This document shows, piece by piece, positions 23,325-34,142 of a DNA stretch of 62,000 nucleotides; the first letter of the stretch is position 1; each line of letters starts with the position of its first letter. The translations under genes were made by a program, and so were the position numbers. The notes beneath the pieces were generated by a model. It did no database searches. It was not told where the DNA came from and saw only the letters and a program-made list of their open reading frames with translations. Location of the stretch: positions 148,383,640-148,445,639 of the forward strand of contig CM043955.1 of the NCBI GenBank assembly GCA_014529385.2, in the 5' to 3' direction. Origin of the DNA: Adiantum capillus-veneris. Taxonomy: Eukaryota > Streptophyta > Polypodiopsida > Polypodiales > Pteridaceae.

Positions 23325-24420
23325 GGAAGGCGATCAATGAGTATGATGCTAGTTTTTGCCCTCCATCATATCATCAGATGCGCACAATGTTATTGGAAAG
23401 TTTTTTGTTACATTGAAAAGGAAGGTAATAGGTTGATCTTGAAATGAATTGCCAAACAAGATGTACTATAGTCAATGGTGAATTTGAATGTTTAGTGTAG
23501 GTTAATTAAGTTGATGCTATGCAATCCTCAAAGAGAATGCTTCATTAAAGCACTGGTGGCCAACTCGGGTGAGATCAAATTAGGACCTACATAGCTGATA
23601 TCATAGGAGTGAGAATCTAATAAATAAGTGTCCCCAATGTAGTAAGTGTGATAATGGATAATGTAAATAACTATAGAGTAGCTAATCAACTCTTGGAGGA
23701 GTGCTTCCATAGCTCGCACACGTTTGTTTCAATGTAACTCAAATTTTGTGCTGCAACAAAAGATGTTATGTAGACAAGTTAAGAAAGGTGTTGAAATTCA
23801 TTTTGAAGACAAAGCCTGTTTTGAATATGTGTCATCAATGTATGGCCACCATACTAAAGCTACCATGTGAAAAAAGGTTTTGCACAAGCTTCTAAATTGT
23901 GGAAAGTCTACTCTAAATAAAAAAGATGTTTTAGAGACATTTGTCTGTGCTTCTTTCTATGAGTAAGAAGCTAAGCAATCGAAAAGACTAGAAACAAAGG
24001 CTAGGCCTTTGAAAGTTCTCATTGATGACAAACAATTTTGGTCTGATGTGGGTGATACACACACGGTAATGAGACCTCTGATGACATCCTTGTGACAATT
24101 TGACCTTAATTTTACCAACATAGAGAAGGTGCATATGGACCAAAACAATGTTTCAAGTTTGAACTCTTCTTTGGAGATTACAAGCTACTTGATTAAGCCA
24201 TGGAAAGCATTGTTTGATAAACTAAGAGGGATATCTTAAATAAGTACATGCATGCTTGAGAGATTAGTGTGTACAATCCATTGCATAGTGTTGCTTTCTT
24301 GATTGATCCTGAGTATTGAAAAATATACTATGATGAAATGGATGAAGAGATGATTGAAGACTATTAGATGTACTTTGTACACCCCATGATGATGCAACAA
24401 GCTCTACGATGAAGCCCCCC
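23325..24420 (+). pseudogene. hAT-family transposase fossil
   Basis: Stop- and frameshift-ridden translation on the plus strand retains the hAT order. First comes YDASFCPPSYHQMRTMLLES (about 23345), the region before the catalytic core. Then VPNVVSVIMDNVNNYRVANQ-type sequence (about 23630), like the second catalytic Asp region (V-x-D-N-A-x-N-Y). Then QFWSDVGDTHTVMRPLM (about 24028), and finally NPLHSVAFLIDPEY (about 24280), the start of the hAT dimerisation region. Family assignment rests on these four ordered phrases. Multiple stops make it inactive. The N-terminal BED finger and inverted repeats were not found. Confidence 0.7.
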
Positions 24421-24422
24421 CC

Positions 24423-24458
<36 letters not shown>

Positions 24459-24459
24459 C
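24415..24459. repeat. Poly-C tract followed by (CT)n
   Basis: Nineteen consecutive C residues (24415-24433) run directly into about 26 bp of CT dinucleotides, at the end of the hAT fossil. Confidence 0.95.
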
Positions 24460-24779
24460 ACGAGCTTGCTATGGTGCTACAAAGAGGTGCCCGCTCTTGA
24501 AGCACAAAACATGTGTTGGTAATTTCACACCCTCTCCCGATTTGTAATTTCTTGAAAGATTTGAATTCCCTCCCGTAAAAACTGAACTCGGGATAAAAAC
24601 TGAATTTGGGATCTTGAGTCTAGTTTTTAAAGGAATGGCCCAGATCCATTGGAGGTCCCAATTTGAATGTGGACCATAGATCCCATGGTTGGGACTTTAT
24701 GGCACATAACGGGGAGGACAATCATATACCAATATATGTACATATAAACTCAACACTTAAAATGTAACGTAGCTTTTTG

Positions 24780-26260
24780 TAGTATTTCATGTCAAATTTT
24801 TGCATAAGGACACCTTACACCTTCTCAACTTCAATCACATTATCACCTTCAACAATCAGATCATCAACATAGAAGAAAATAATGACAATTCTTGCCTCAT
24901 TCTTTTGCATGTACAATGAATGATCTACATCAAACACATGAAAGCAAAGAGAAACCAAAAATGCCACAACTCTTTCATATCATGCTCTTGGTGCTTGCTT
25001 CACCCTATACAATCCCTTATTTAACATGCATACAAGGTCATGTAACCTCACATTAACATAACCTTGTCGGTGCTCCATATACACCTCTTCTTGTAAATCA
25101 CCATTCAAGAACACATGATTTATATCCATCTATTTCATGGCAAGCTACATAGCTATCATACATCAATCTCTACATACAATTTCTCACTCTCTTAGATCTA
25201 TGTGGTCCTAGATCTATGTGGTCCAAGATCACTACTAGGTATCTTATTTCTACATACATTTTTCATGCACTTGGAATCTTCACAAAAGGTATGCCAAACT
25301 TCTCATCTACAATATGCTCAGTTTCACTATAATCACCATTATCATTTGCACTAAAACTAGGACTCACTCTTTCATGCAACCTGCCACTCCATGGTTTCCT
25401 CCTTGCGGTCTACTCAAAACCTATGACTTTGCACACACATTTTCTATAGCCACATTCTCTCTTACACCAGTCCCAAAGCCATTATTTACATCATGAAAAA
25501 CTACCTCCTTGCTCAACCGCACTTGGCTTGTAATAGGATTATAGAATTTATACCCTTTTTGTTCCAACTGAATAATCAATGAACACACATTTTTCAGCCT
25601 TTAAATCAAGCTTAGTACAAAGCTCCTCCAACACATGCACCTATTTTGAAATACATCCAAAAACCTTCAAGTAAGAAAATTCTGATTTATTTCCACTAAG
25701 CTTCTCTTCAAGGATCATGTCATGCACTTCTACAGTAGGAGTCATGTTCATGACATGAATAGCTATAGAAATTTCTTTTGCCCAAAATCTACAAGGCATG
25801 CTCTTCTTATTTAACATAGCCCAAGAAACTTTTGCAATTTCCTATTCTTTTGCTTGGCAAATTTATTTTGTTGTGATCTATACCTCATGAAAATTGCCTC
25901 TAAATTCTATGAGTTTTAGAAAATTGATAAACTTATATTCTCCCTATCTTCTTCACAACTATAGCTTTGAAGTTTTAAAAGCTCCTAAACACCTCAATTT
26001 CTACTCCATAACTTAAACCCATAATTTTCTTGTATGGTCATTGATGAACCTAGCATAATATCCACTCAAAGATGCAATACTTGCCCCATACAACTAAGTG
26101 TAACACATTTTTGGTCACATGCTTATCATAAGGATATAACGCTTTTTTCAGTTTCCCAAGTTGACAGCCTCACATACTTTTTGTGTAAGGTCTCTACCTA
26201 CCCTAGAGGAGGTATTCTCATGTAAAACCTTGAGCCCAAACTTTCATATGCAATCAATTC
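24780..26260 (-). pseudogene. Ty1/copia pol fossil (integrase end and reverse transcriptase)
   Basis: On the minus strand, 25140-24830 translates to a copia reverse transcriptase core: HVFLNGDLQEEVYMEH, then GLYRVKQAPRA followed by a stop, then IFFYVDDLIV with the catalytic YVDD. Upstream on the same strand, 25650-25430 gives the integrase C-terminal phrase QKGYKFYNPITSQVRLSKEV. That is the order of a copia polyprotein read right to left in the window. Many stops break the frame, and RNase H and Gag are missing. No LTRs could be tied to it. Confidence 0.75.
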
Positions 26261-26567
26261 TATATTTAGAATTTTTTTGTGATTTTGTTGATGCTTAAGT
26301 GATGAGATCCTTGTTTATTTTTAATTATGATCAAATTCAAGTTTTGCAAAAACTTTCCAAAAATAGAAAGTTTTTGACCACCGGTCTAGTCTAGGATTGA
26401 CTAGCTCGTTGAACTATGTACTGACCCAAATTTCCAAAAAAATAGGGACGGGACACTGAGGGCTGCTATTTATGGCAGGTAGGTGGGCCAGCACGCCTGC
26501 AAGTTTGTCGCGTGTTAGCAATTATTAGAATGAAAATCCGGTTAGTCTAGGCCAATTTATCCTAAGG
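26261..26567. other. No feature recognised
   Basis: AT-rich spacer between the copia fossil and direct repeat A. It ends with TTTATCCTAAGG; TTATCCTAAGG also occurs at 30309-30319, just before direct repeat B. Confidence 0.4.
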
Positions 26568-28141
26568 TATGTGTACGGTATGGGTATGCATGTGCATGAG
26601 TGATCATGGTCATGTATGGTCGTGTGTGTGTGTCATGTATGCTCATGATGCATGGACATGGACATGGACATGAACATTGTTAGCATTGTGACAATTGTTA
26701 GGCCTAGTGTGAGAGACTAAGTGAGGTGTAGCATGGAGTGGGGAGTGAGTATGGGCAGTTAGGCCACCACCACACCCCCAAGAAAGCAAAAATGGAGCGC
26801 CAACATTCATCCCCCATTCGATTCTAGAGAGAGAGAGAGAGAGAGAGAGGGAGGGAGATGTGTATAGTGAGGGACACCTCACTAGGCCACCACTCAACAC
26901 TAGCATGCCCACACTTGAGTATGCTTGTGAGTGAGCCTTATGTGTGTGTGTGTGTGTGTGTGGGCTTAGCCCAATCCAGGAATAGAAACTAGCATTGAAC
27001 CAACTTGAGGGGGGAGCCTATATAAAAGAGGCCTCACACCCTCTAGAGAACACACATCCACAAGCTTTCACAAGGAGGTGCTGTTGTCGGAGATAACTCT
27101 TGGACAGAAACTCAACGAAGCCTAGCACACAACGGAGACCGCGTCTTGGGTAAAGTTCCTTGTGTTTATGCAATCTGTATGCATCCATAGCCTCTCCTCT
27201 CATAATAATTTATGTGAGCTTTATCTATTACTATCCTACTGCTAGCTGGCTACAATAACCCTTATATTCCATAGTATCTTTCATGTGTGCGGTTCACTAG
27301 TAGCTTCTCTTAATACATCCCTTAATCTCTCAACAAGTGTTCCCTTCTTATGTACATATTGGTGCATAGTCATGTCAAAAGTATTCTCTCTTTCTATGCA
27401 CTTATGCGTGAAGTGGCAAGGTGACATAATTATCTTTTTATGCACATAAATTATTCTATGAATGCATATCCATGAGAAGGTTTATTTTCCCCTTTTTTTG
27501 TACTTTTAATGCAAAGTTGAGGCTATCTTTGGCATTATCAAGTCCCTCACTTGAGGAATCCAATGCATAGTCCATCTTGTTGATTCTTGTGATGGTTTTG
27601 TGCACACATGAGTGTCTAAATTTATCACAAGTAATCTAGCTCTATGAGCTTAATTTGATGAATTTTTCTCTCCAAAAAAACCTTGTGTTATTTTACTCAC
27701 TAGTTGTGTGGAATTTTGATCCACGCATAGTCTCTTGTTTCCTATGGTAATTTACTAATCAAAGTAGTGAGAATGGTCCCAAAGAGGACTCGTTTTGGTG
27801 GTTCCAATGTCCACAAGACAGGGACAAGCAATGTGGCTACCAACGGAAAGGCTCCTATGAGGGAGGAAATACCGGCCGTCTCAGTAAGCGAGCGATGGAG
27901 CGAGAATTGATGAGGTAGGCTCAAAATCATTTTTTAATGTGGTATTGCATCATGGTAGTTAGGGAATTATTAAACTCCCCCAAAATGTGTTGGAAAAACC
28001 AACCAAAACAACAACATAAGCATTTAATTGTCTTTATTAAATTTGAACCTAAATTAAATAGGAAGGATTTGCTTTATGGAAAGACTCTTTGGGAGTAGGA
28101 AAGAATGGCTGCTAGCAAAACTTATCTTGACCGCATTTCAT
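26568..28141 (+). repeat. Direct repeat A (LTR-and-leader-like)
   Basis: About 1.57 kb that recurs at 30336-32006. It starts TATGTGTACGGTATGGG. It has GA and GT microsatellites, a TATA-like CTATATAAAAG at about 27018, and conserved downstream sequence up to TTGACCGCATTTCAT. Towards its right end it has short ATG frames with a common start (MAAxKxYLDR). This looks like an LTR plus the leader and first codons of a Gag, not a bare LTR. The two copies have many substitutions, so they are not recent twins. Confidence 0.65.
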
Positions 28142-28540
28142 CTTGGGGAAGTAGCTCTGCAGATTGTTTAGATGCTGCCAAGCCTTGTAATAAGCTAGAA
28201 TAAGTGATACTTTAGCATCTTAGAAGGCTACCCTTTGTAAATATTCCATCATGAATATAGTGAGGTTTGGCAAGCGTTCGCAGGTCGACAAATATTTTGG
28301 GACAGCTCATAGACCCAAGTCTGCTGAGATTTCTGATTCGGGCTCATTTCGGTCTCCCTTTCCACTCCAGGAAGGTCTGCACAGGCAATTTCGCCATTTT
28401 GTGCAGAATTTCTGTCAGTGCCAATTTTTGCATAACAGATGCCTTACAGTCTTCTACGGTTTGTGCTATATAGCACGTGTTGTTCCCGCTCCATTTCTCT
28501 TATTTTGGGGTAGTTTTCGCATCAGGTGCAACATTTACCA

Positions 28541-30322
28541 TGGCTGACAACAACACCGATGTGTTTAAGATGTTTGCTGTTGAGGACAGGTTGGATGGGG
28601 ACAATTACCCTATGTGGGCTTACACGATGCAACATGTTCTTGTGTCAAAGGGCGCATTGATGTATGTCCTAGTTCTGAGGATGCAGGCAATGTTGAGGAT
28701 GTTGCAGGTCTTGCTGCAAGGATTACTACTATTAGAGTTGTTTTGCCTAGGGCAGAACAAGCTTGTTGGGATGTAAAGGATGCGCAGGATCATGCATTCA
28801 TTGTGTTTTCTGTGAAGCGCACCATTGTTCCTCACATCCCTTCAACAAAATCTGCAAAACAGGCTTGGGATATATTGGATGGTCTTTATGCAAGTCGCAA
28901 TGAGGCTAAAATTGCTTTGTTGCATAAAGAGCTGGAGTCGAAGATCATGCATGAGGCAGATGATATGGACACCTTCCTTGCTAGTGTCAAGGATATGCAG
29001 GTGAAGTTATTTCAGACAGTTCCCTTGTGCAGACTGTTCTTGATGCCTTACCAGATTCTTACCAGAATTTTGCTAGTACTTGGAGACTTATGACCCAAGG
29101 AAATCCAGAAGTTGTCAAGTTTGATGCATTATGCACATTGCTATTGCAAGAGTCACTTTCCAAAAAAAACAGGACTAGACAGCGTGCAGTTGAACAGGAT
29201 TTTATTGCTTCTCAAAGAAAGGGTGGTAACAACAATGAAGCCACTTCTTATGGTTCTGCTGCGAGTGGCAAAACTTATGTTCCTAATGCTTTTGCTGGAA
29301 GCACTTCGTCTAGCAATTCTTGTGATAAGGGCAAAAACATGATGTGTTGCCATTATTGTAAAGCTAATGATCACTTGATCTAGCAGTGTCCTAAGTTGAA
29401 GGCCAAAGAGGCTAAGAAGAAAGAGGGTGGTTCCACTACAAATGCTAGTTCCACTACAAATGCAGCCATTGTTGAGTCTTTTTTTGAAAGGAAACTGTGA
29501 TGCTGATGTCGATGCAGATAGGGCTTTTAGTGCAAAGTGCACTTACAATCTTGCTGTCCATGATGCATGCTTGTCAGTTGTTGCAGATTCACATGTGTGG
29601 TATTTCGACAGTGGTGCTACAAAGCACATTACCTCACATCGTGAATTGTTCACCTCTCTCAAATCTGTCCCTCATGGGAATTCAGTCACTTGTGCCAACA
29701 ATGCCTTTTATCCGGTTCAAGGAGTTGGAAAGATTGTGCTTACTGTTTCAAATGTCAGTTCCTTCACACTTGTTGATGCACTTTATGTACCTAGGATCAA
29801 GAAGAATCTCTTATCTGTATCCGCACTTGCTAGACTTGGACTTGTAGTCAAATTTGTTGATGACAGATGTATAGTTCATGATCTCAGCTTTGATGATGAA
29901 AATGTTGCATATGGACTTTTGTGCCGCTGTATAAGCTCCTTTTGTATGACAAGTGTGGAAAAAAGTTTGCAAATGTTGTTGCAGATTCAAGGGCTATTTC
30001 AGATGCAAAACTTTGGCATGCACATTTTGGTCATCTAAATTTTGCCAGTTTGCTGCGTTTGCAGAAATCTGATATGGTTGCTTCTTTGCCGCCTCTTGAA
30101 GCACCTATCCAACATGTTTGTGGAGGTTGTATTTTGGGTAAGATGCAGCGTTCTAAGTTTCCAAAGGATGGTTCAGTTCGGGCTACATGCAAGTTGAAGC
30201 TTGTGCATAGTGATGTTTGTGGGCCCATGCAAACTCCGTCCTTGGGCAATTACCTTTACTTCGTGACTTTCATTGATGATTACTCCAGGCATGCATGGGT
30301 ATTTTTGCTTATCCTAAGGTAA
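28541..30322 (+). pseudogene. 5' part of a Ty1/copia polyprotein, broken
   Basis: Starts ATG at 28541 (MADNNTDVFKMF, then GDNYPMWAYTMQHVL), a typical copia Gag start. A frameshift near 28650 leads to the Gag body (KQAWDILDGLYASRNEAKIA). A further shift near 29010 leads to the zinc knuckle CCHYCKANDHLI-stop-QC, where TAG replaces a conserved aromatic codon. Protease follows (WYFDSGATKHIT, about 29598), then the pre-integrase HxxLG-like LWHAHFGHLNF, CGGCILGK, and integrase start HSDVCGPM with FIDDYSRHAWVF. The frame ends at 30322 where repeat B begins. The rest of integrase, reverse transcriptase and RNase H are absent. Non-functional. Confidence 0.8.
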
Positions 30323-30335
30323 CAAATTTCTACAG

Positions 30336-32006
30336 TATGTGTATGGTATGGGTATGCATGTGCATGAATGCTCATGGTCATAGATGGTCATGTGTGTGGG
30401 TGTCATGTATGTTGATGATGCATGGACATGGACATGAACATTGTTAGCATTGTTACAAGTGTTAGGCCTAGTGTAAGAGACTAAGTGAGGTGTAGCATGG
30501 AGTGGGGAGTGAGTATGGGCACTTAGGCCACCACCACACCCCCAAGATAGCAAAAATGGAGCGCCAAAATCCTTCCCTCATTCGATTCTAGAGAGAGAGA
30601 GTGAGAGAGGGAGATGTGGCAAGTGAGGGACACCTTACTAGGCCACCACTCAACACTAGCATGGACACACTCGAGTGTGCTTGTGAGTGAGCCTAGTGTG
30701 TGGGCTTAGCCCAAGTCCAGGAATAGCAACTAGCAAATAGCAACTCGAGTGTGCTTGTGAGTGAGCCTAGTGTATGTGTGTGTGTGTGTGGACTTAGCCC
30801 AAATCCAGGAATAGCAACTAGCATCAAACCAGCTTGAGGGGGGTGCCTATAAAAGAGAGGCCTCACACCCTCTAGAGCACACACATCCACAAGCTTTCAC
30901 AAGGAGGTGCTGCTGCTGGAGATAACTCTTGGAGAGCAACTCAACGAAGCCTAGCACACAAGGGAGACCGTGTCTTGGGTAAAGTTCTTTGTGTTTATGC
31001 AATCTATATGCATCCATAGCCTCTCTTCTCGTGGAGGTTTATGTGAGCTTTATCTATTACTATCCTATTGCTAGCTGGCTACAACAACCCTTATATTCCA
31101 TACTATCTTTCATGTGTGCAATTCACCAATAGCTTCTCTCTATTGGGTCGTACCCTCTTGTCGAATTAAGGTGAGTTATTACATCCCTTAATCTCTCAAC
31201 AAGTGTTCCCTTCTTATGTACATATTGGTGCATAGTCATGTCAAAATTATTCTCTCTTTCTATGCACTTATGCGTGAAGTGGCAAGGTGATATAATTATC
31301 TTTTTATGCACATAAATTCTTTTATGAATGCATATTCATGAGAAGGTTTATTTTCCCTTTTCTTTTTGTACTTTTAATGCAAAGTTGAGGCTATCTTTGG
31401 CACTATCAAGTCCCTTACTTGAGGAAGCCAATGCATAGTCCATCTTGTTGATTCTTGTGATGGTTTGTGGACACATGAGTGTCTAAATCTATCACAACAA
31501 GTAATCTAGCTCTATGACTTTAATTTGATGAATTTTTCTTTCCAATAAAACCTTGTGTTATGTTACTCACTAATTGTGTGGAATTTTGATCCACACATAG
31601 TCTCTTGTTTCCTACGGTAATTTACTAATCAAAGTAGTGAGAATGGCCCCAAGACTCATTTCGGTGGTGCCAATGACCATGAGGCGGGGACAAGCAATGT
31701 GGCTACCAACGGAAAGGCTCCTATGAGGGAGGAAATACCATCCGTCTCACGAAGCGATGGAGCGAGAATTGATGAGGTAGGCTCAAAATCATTATTTTAT
31801 GAGTAAGCATTGCATCACTCTAGTTAGGGAATTATTAAACTCCCCAAAAATGTCTTGGAAAAACCAACCAAAAAAAATGACATAAGCATTTAATTGTCTT
31901 TATTAATTTTGAACCTAAATTAATTAGGAAGGATTTGCTTTAAGGAAAGACTGTTTGGGAGTAGGAAAGAATGGCTGCTAGGAAAAGTTATCTCGACCGT
32001 GTTTCA
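30336..32006 (+). repeat. Direct repeat B (LTR-and-leader-like)
   Basis: Second copy of the 26568-28141 repeat, about 1.67 kb. It differs by an internal duplication around 30680-30780 (TCGAGTGTGCTTGTGAGTGA twice) and an extra 50-bp segment at about 31141-31190. It has a TATA-like CCTATAAAAGAG at about 30845. It cuts off the copia integrase frame on its left. It ends near 32006 at an inverted repeat. Confidence 0.65.
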
Positions 32007-32204
32007 TTCATTATTCCAATCATTCACGGTCGAGATAGCCTGGATAGCCTGGTGTCACCACCTGGTTCAGTGAGAGTGAAGAAGCTCTCCAAAGTCAAAG
32101 ATGACATCATGTTTGAGAAAGTACAAGTCATGATCAAAGTTGAACTTAGCAGTATGAGAGCAGAGACGGAAAAGGAGATGTACGCAGTCTTGGAATCGTT
32201 ATAA
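31971..32204 (+). CDS. Short Gag-like leader ORF
   Basis: A 77-codon frame starting ATG at 31971 (MAARKSYLDRVSF), rich in Ser, Lys and Glu near its end (FEKVQVMIKVELSSMRAETE). A matching start (MAASKTYLDRISS) occurs in repeat A at 28107. It may be the first part of a Gag whose remainder has been lost. No domain recognised. Confidence 0.35.
   Translation: MAARKSYLDRVSFIIPIIHGRDSLDSLVSPPGSVRVKKLSKVKDDIMFEKVQVMIKVELSSMRAETEKEMYAVLESL
31989..32037. repeat. Perfect 13-bp inverted repeat
   Basis: Arms TATCTCGACCGTG (31989-32001) and CACGGTCGAGATA (32025-32037) with a 23-base loop. It lies exactly where repeat B stops matching repeat A. Confidence 0.9.
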
Positions 32205-33020
32205 AACGGACATAACTAGGAAACTTTGGATATTTGAAGAGGTGCTTCGTGAGACTCGATCCAAGTTGTACATTGAGCTGAAATGGGAGCTGCAAGGCTC
32301 TACCGCAACAGCCATGCATGTAGCAACATGTGTGATGCATAAGAAATTTGATGACATACTTTCCAACTTTGAGTCCTTAGCATCTCATCATTCCTGAACT
32401 TGGGGTCAAGTGTTCTCAACAAAGATGAAGGGTTGAGGGATTGGGAGAATCAATCCCACGATGGTTGATCATTGTGTAATCAAGGTCGATTTTTGGGTCA
32501 CCACCACCTGACGGCGTTTGTACATATGACTTGGGGTAAATACAATTGTGGTTTGAGAATAGCGTGTCTATCTCTCCCTCTCTTCATTGTGTGTGTGTAT
32601 TTTGAGTTCCATCTCTCTTGATTCCGCATGGCCAGAGGGCTGGTGCCTGTCCGGCTAAAGTAGCACAATCTTCTGGTGCAAGATGCCTTCTCAACTCGAC
32701 ATGTGGTGAACCCGACATGAAACAGTCGGAACGTGGAAGTGAGACTAATGGCTGATTGACAAGAGATAGGGATGCTATCAATGATGGATGAGATGGTTGA
32801 TATGATGTAGAAGGTTTTGGCAAGAAGAGAAAGCCAAACAATAAATAAAAAAGCGATTGAAGAGGCAGTTGAAGAAGCACTAGATGCAGTGCTAAATGAG
32901 AGGAGTGTTTTTTACAGTTATGATCCGAGAGGATATATTAGGTGCTATGAAGCATCGAGGGGTTTTCGAAGACCAAATGATTGCAGATTTTAACTAATAT
33001 CTTAAGAAAAGGTGAAAATA
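32205..33020. other. No gene recognised
   Basis: Short frames only. A purine-rich stretch with Glu/Lys/Arg codons at 32790-32900 looks like a decayed coding fragment but cannot be named. Confidence 0.4.
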
Positions 33021-33025
33021 AGTTC

Positions 33026-33800
33026 TTTGATCATCCATGTGCATGCGGATGATCAAATGGATTTGATACTTGTCCATGATGTTGATATTTATGAACTTTT
33101 CAAGGCACCATATTTCATTATTACTTAGTATATAATAAGTGTTTGAGCTCTCTGATCATCTGCATCCAAGCGGATCATCAGAGAGCTCAACAACTGCTAT
33201 GTTATATGTACTTTTGACACAATAGTTTAAAATGGACAATAAAATTATTGTATTTTGCGTTCCACTTTTATTTTACGCAGTAATAATTTTATAATAGCAC
33301 TCTTGTCCTCCCTTTTTTATCAACATAATGAACGAAATACGTACATAATCAAATTTTTGTCTTTATCAAAACCATGATATAGCTAATCATCATAAATTTC
33401 ATTGTTTAACAAAACATAAATAACCAAAAAAAGTGTTCATGATCTTCAATGGGTGGTCCGGTGAGCATTTTCGTTGACTCATTCAAAGATAGAAACAATC
33501 TTTAACATAGAAACTTATTGCATCCTATGATAAAAAGAGACAAATTGGAAAAAAAAGGCAAGGTCCAGAGTTTCCCCAATCGTCTTAACACAAAAAATAA
33601 AGAGGGGGCCAGAGCCCCCTGATTGTCTGTGTGCGCACGGACCATCGGGAGGCTCTGACACCCCTTTTTTTTCTAATGAGGGTCTATCTTGTATGTGCGA
33701 GGCGGCCCTAATTAAGGTGAGCAACAAACATAATTCAATGGTGAGCAAAAGACATGGCAGGCGTAGGAGCCTCCTGCTCGTCCGCACGCGCAGACCATCA
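33026..33800. repeat. Cluster of four related palindromes
   Basis: P1 33026-33057: perfect 11-bp arms TTTGATCATCC and GGATGATCAAA around a GTGCATGC core. P2 33143-33190: 18-bp arms TTGAGCTCTCTGATCATC and GATCATCAGAGAGCTCAA with one mismatch. P3 33610-33658: arms starting AGAGCC and ending GGCTCT around GTGCGCAC. P4 33755-33800: a broken copy with GTCCGCACGCGCAGACCATC. All share a TGAT-x-x-TCCG...CGGA-x-x-ATCA core, while the outer arms change in step. Function unknown. Confidence 0.8.
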
Positions 33801-33984
33801 AGAGGAATTTTGCAAATTTCAACCTCCACTTGCCTTCGCCTGCCTAGAAACCTACTTCTTGTGTTCGCAATCTAGTTTACTTCATAATGATGAGCAGCAA
33901 CTATTACAGTAGTGGATTACTTCAGCATTGTTTGCACGCGTGGGGACAACCAACAATCGTCATGAAAGCACGAGTTCGCGATGG

Positions 33985-34110
33985 GCTTCTTGCACGGAAT
34001 GTGGTACCCTCATGAATGCACAAGAAGTTCTTGATTTCCTGCTTCGTGGTTGCTATAGGTAGCTCTATTTTTGGCTATGATCTGGGAATCATGACGGTCT
34101 TTGGAATCGT
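33985..34110 (+). pseudogene. Left fragment of a PPR pseudogene
   Basis: One frame at about 33991-34053 reads CTECGTLMNAQEVLDFLLRG, close to the standard plant PPR phrase in which a Cys-Gly pair precedes an A-Q-x-V-x-D-x-L helix. Stops follow at 34057 and soon after. It lies just outside the chromovirus left target duplication (34138-34142). The PPR pseudogene at 56511-58870 lies beyond the right end of the insertions on the same strand. They are probably one ancestral gene split by the insertions (inference). Confidence 0.4.
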
Positions 34111-34142
34111 GAAGTTCTTTAATTTGAGGTTTAGGAATTGCG

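Noticed and set aside
26568-32006. Repeats A and B as the LTR pair of the enclosed copia fragment
   Set aside because: Both copies contain leader and ATG frames of another Gag, many differences, and no PBS/PPT tied to the copia frame.
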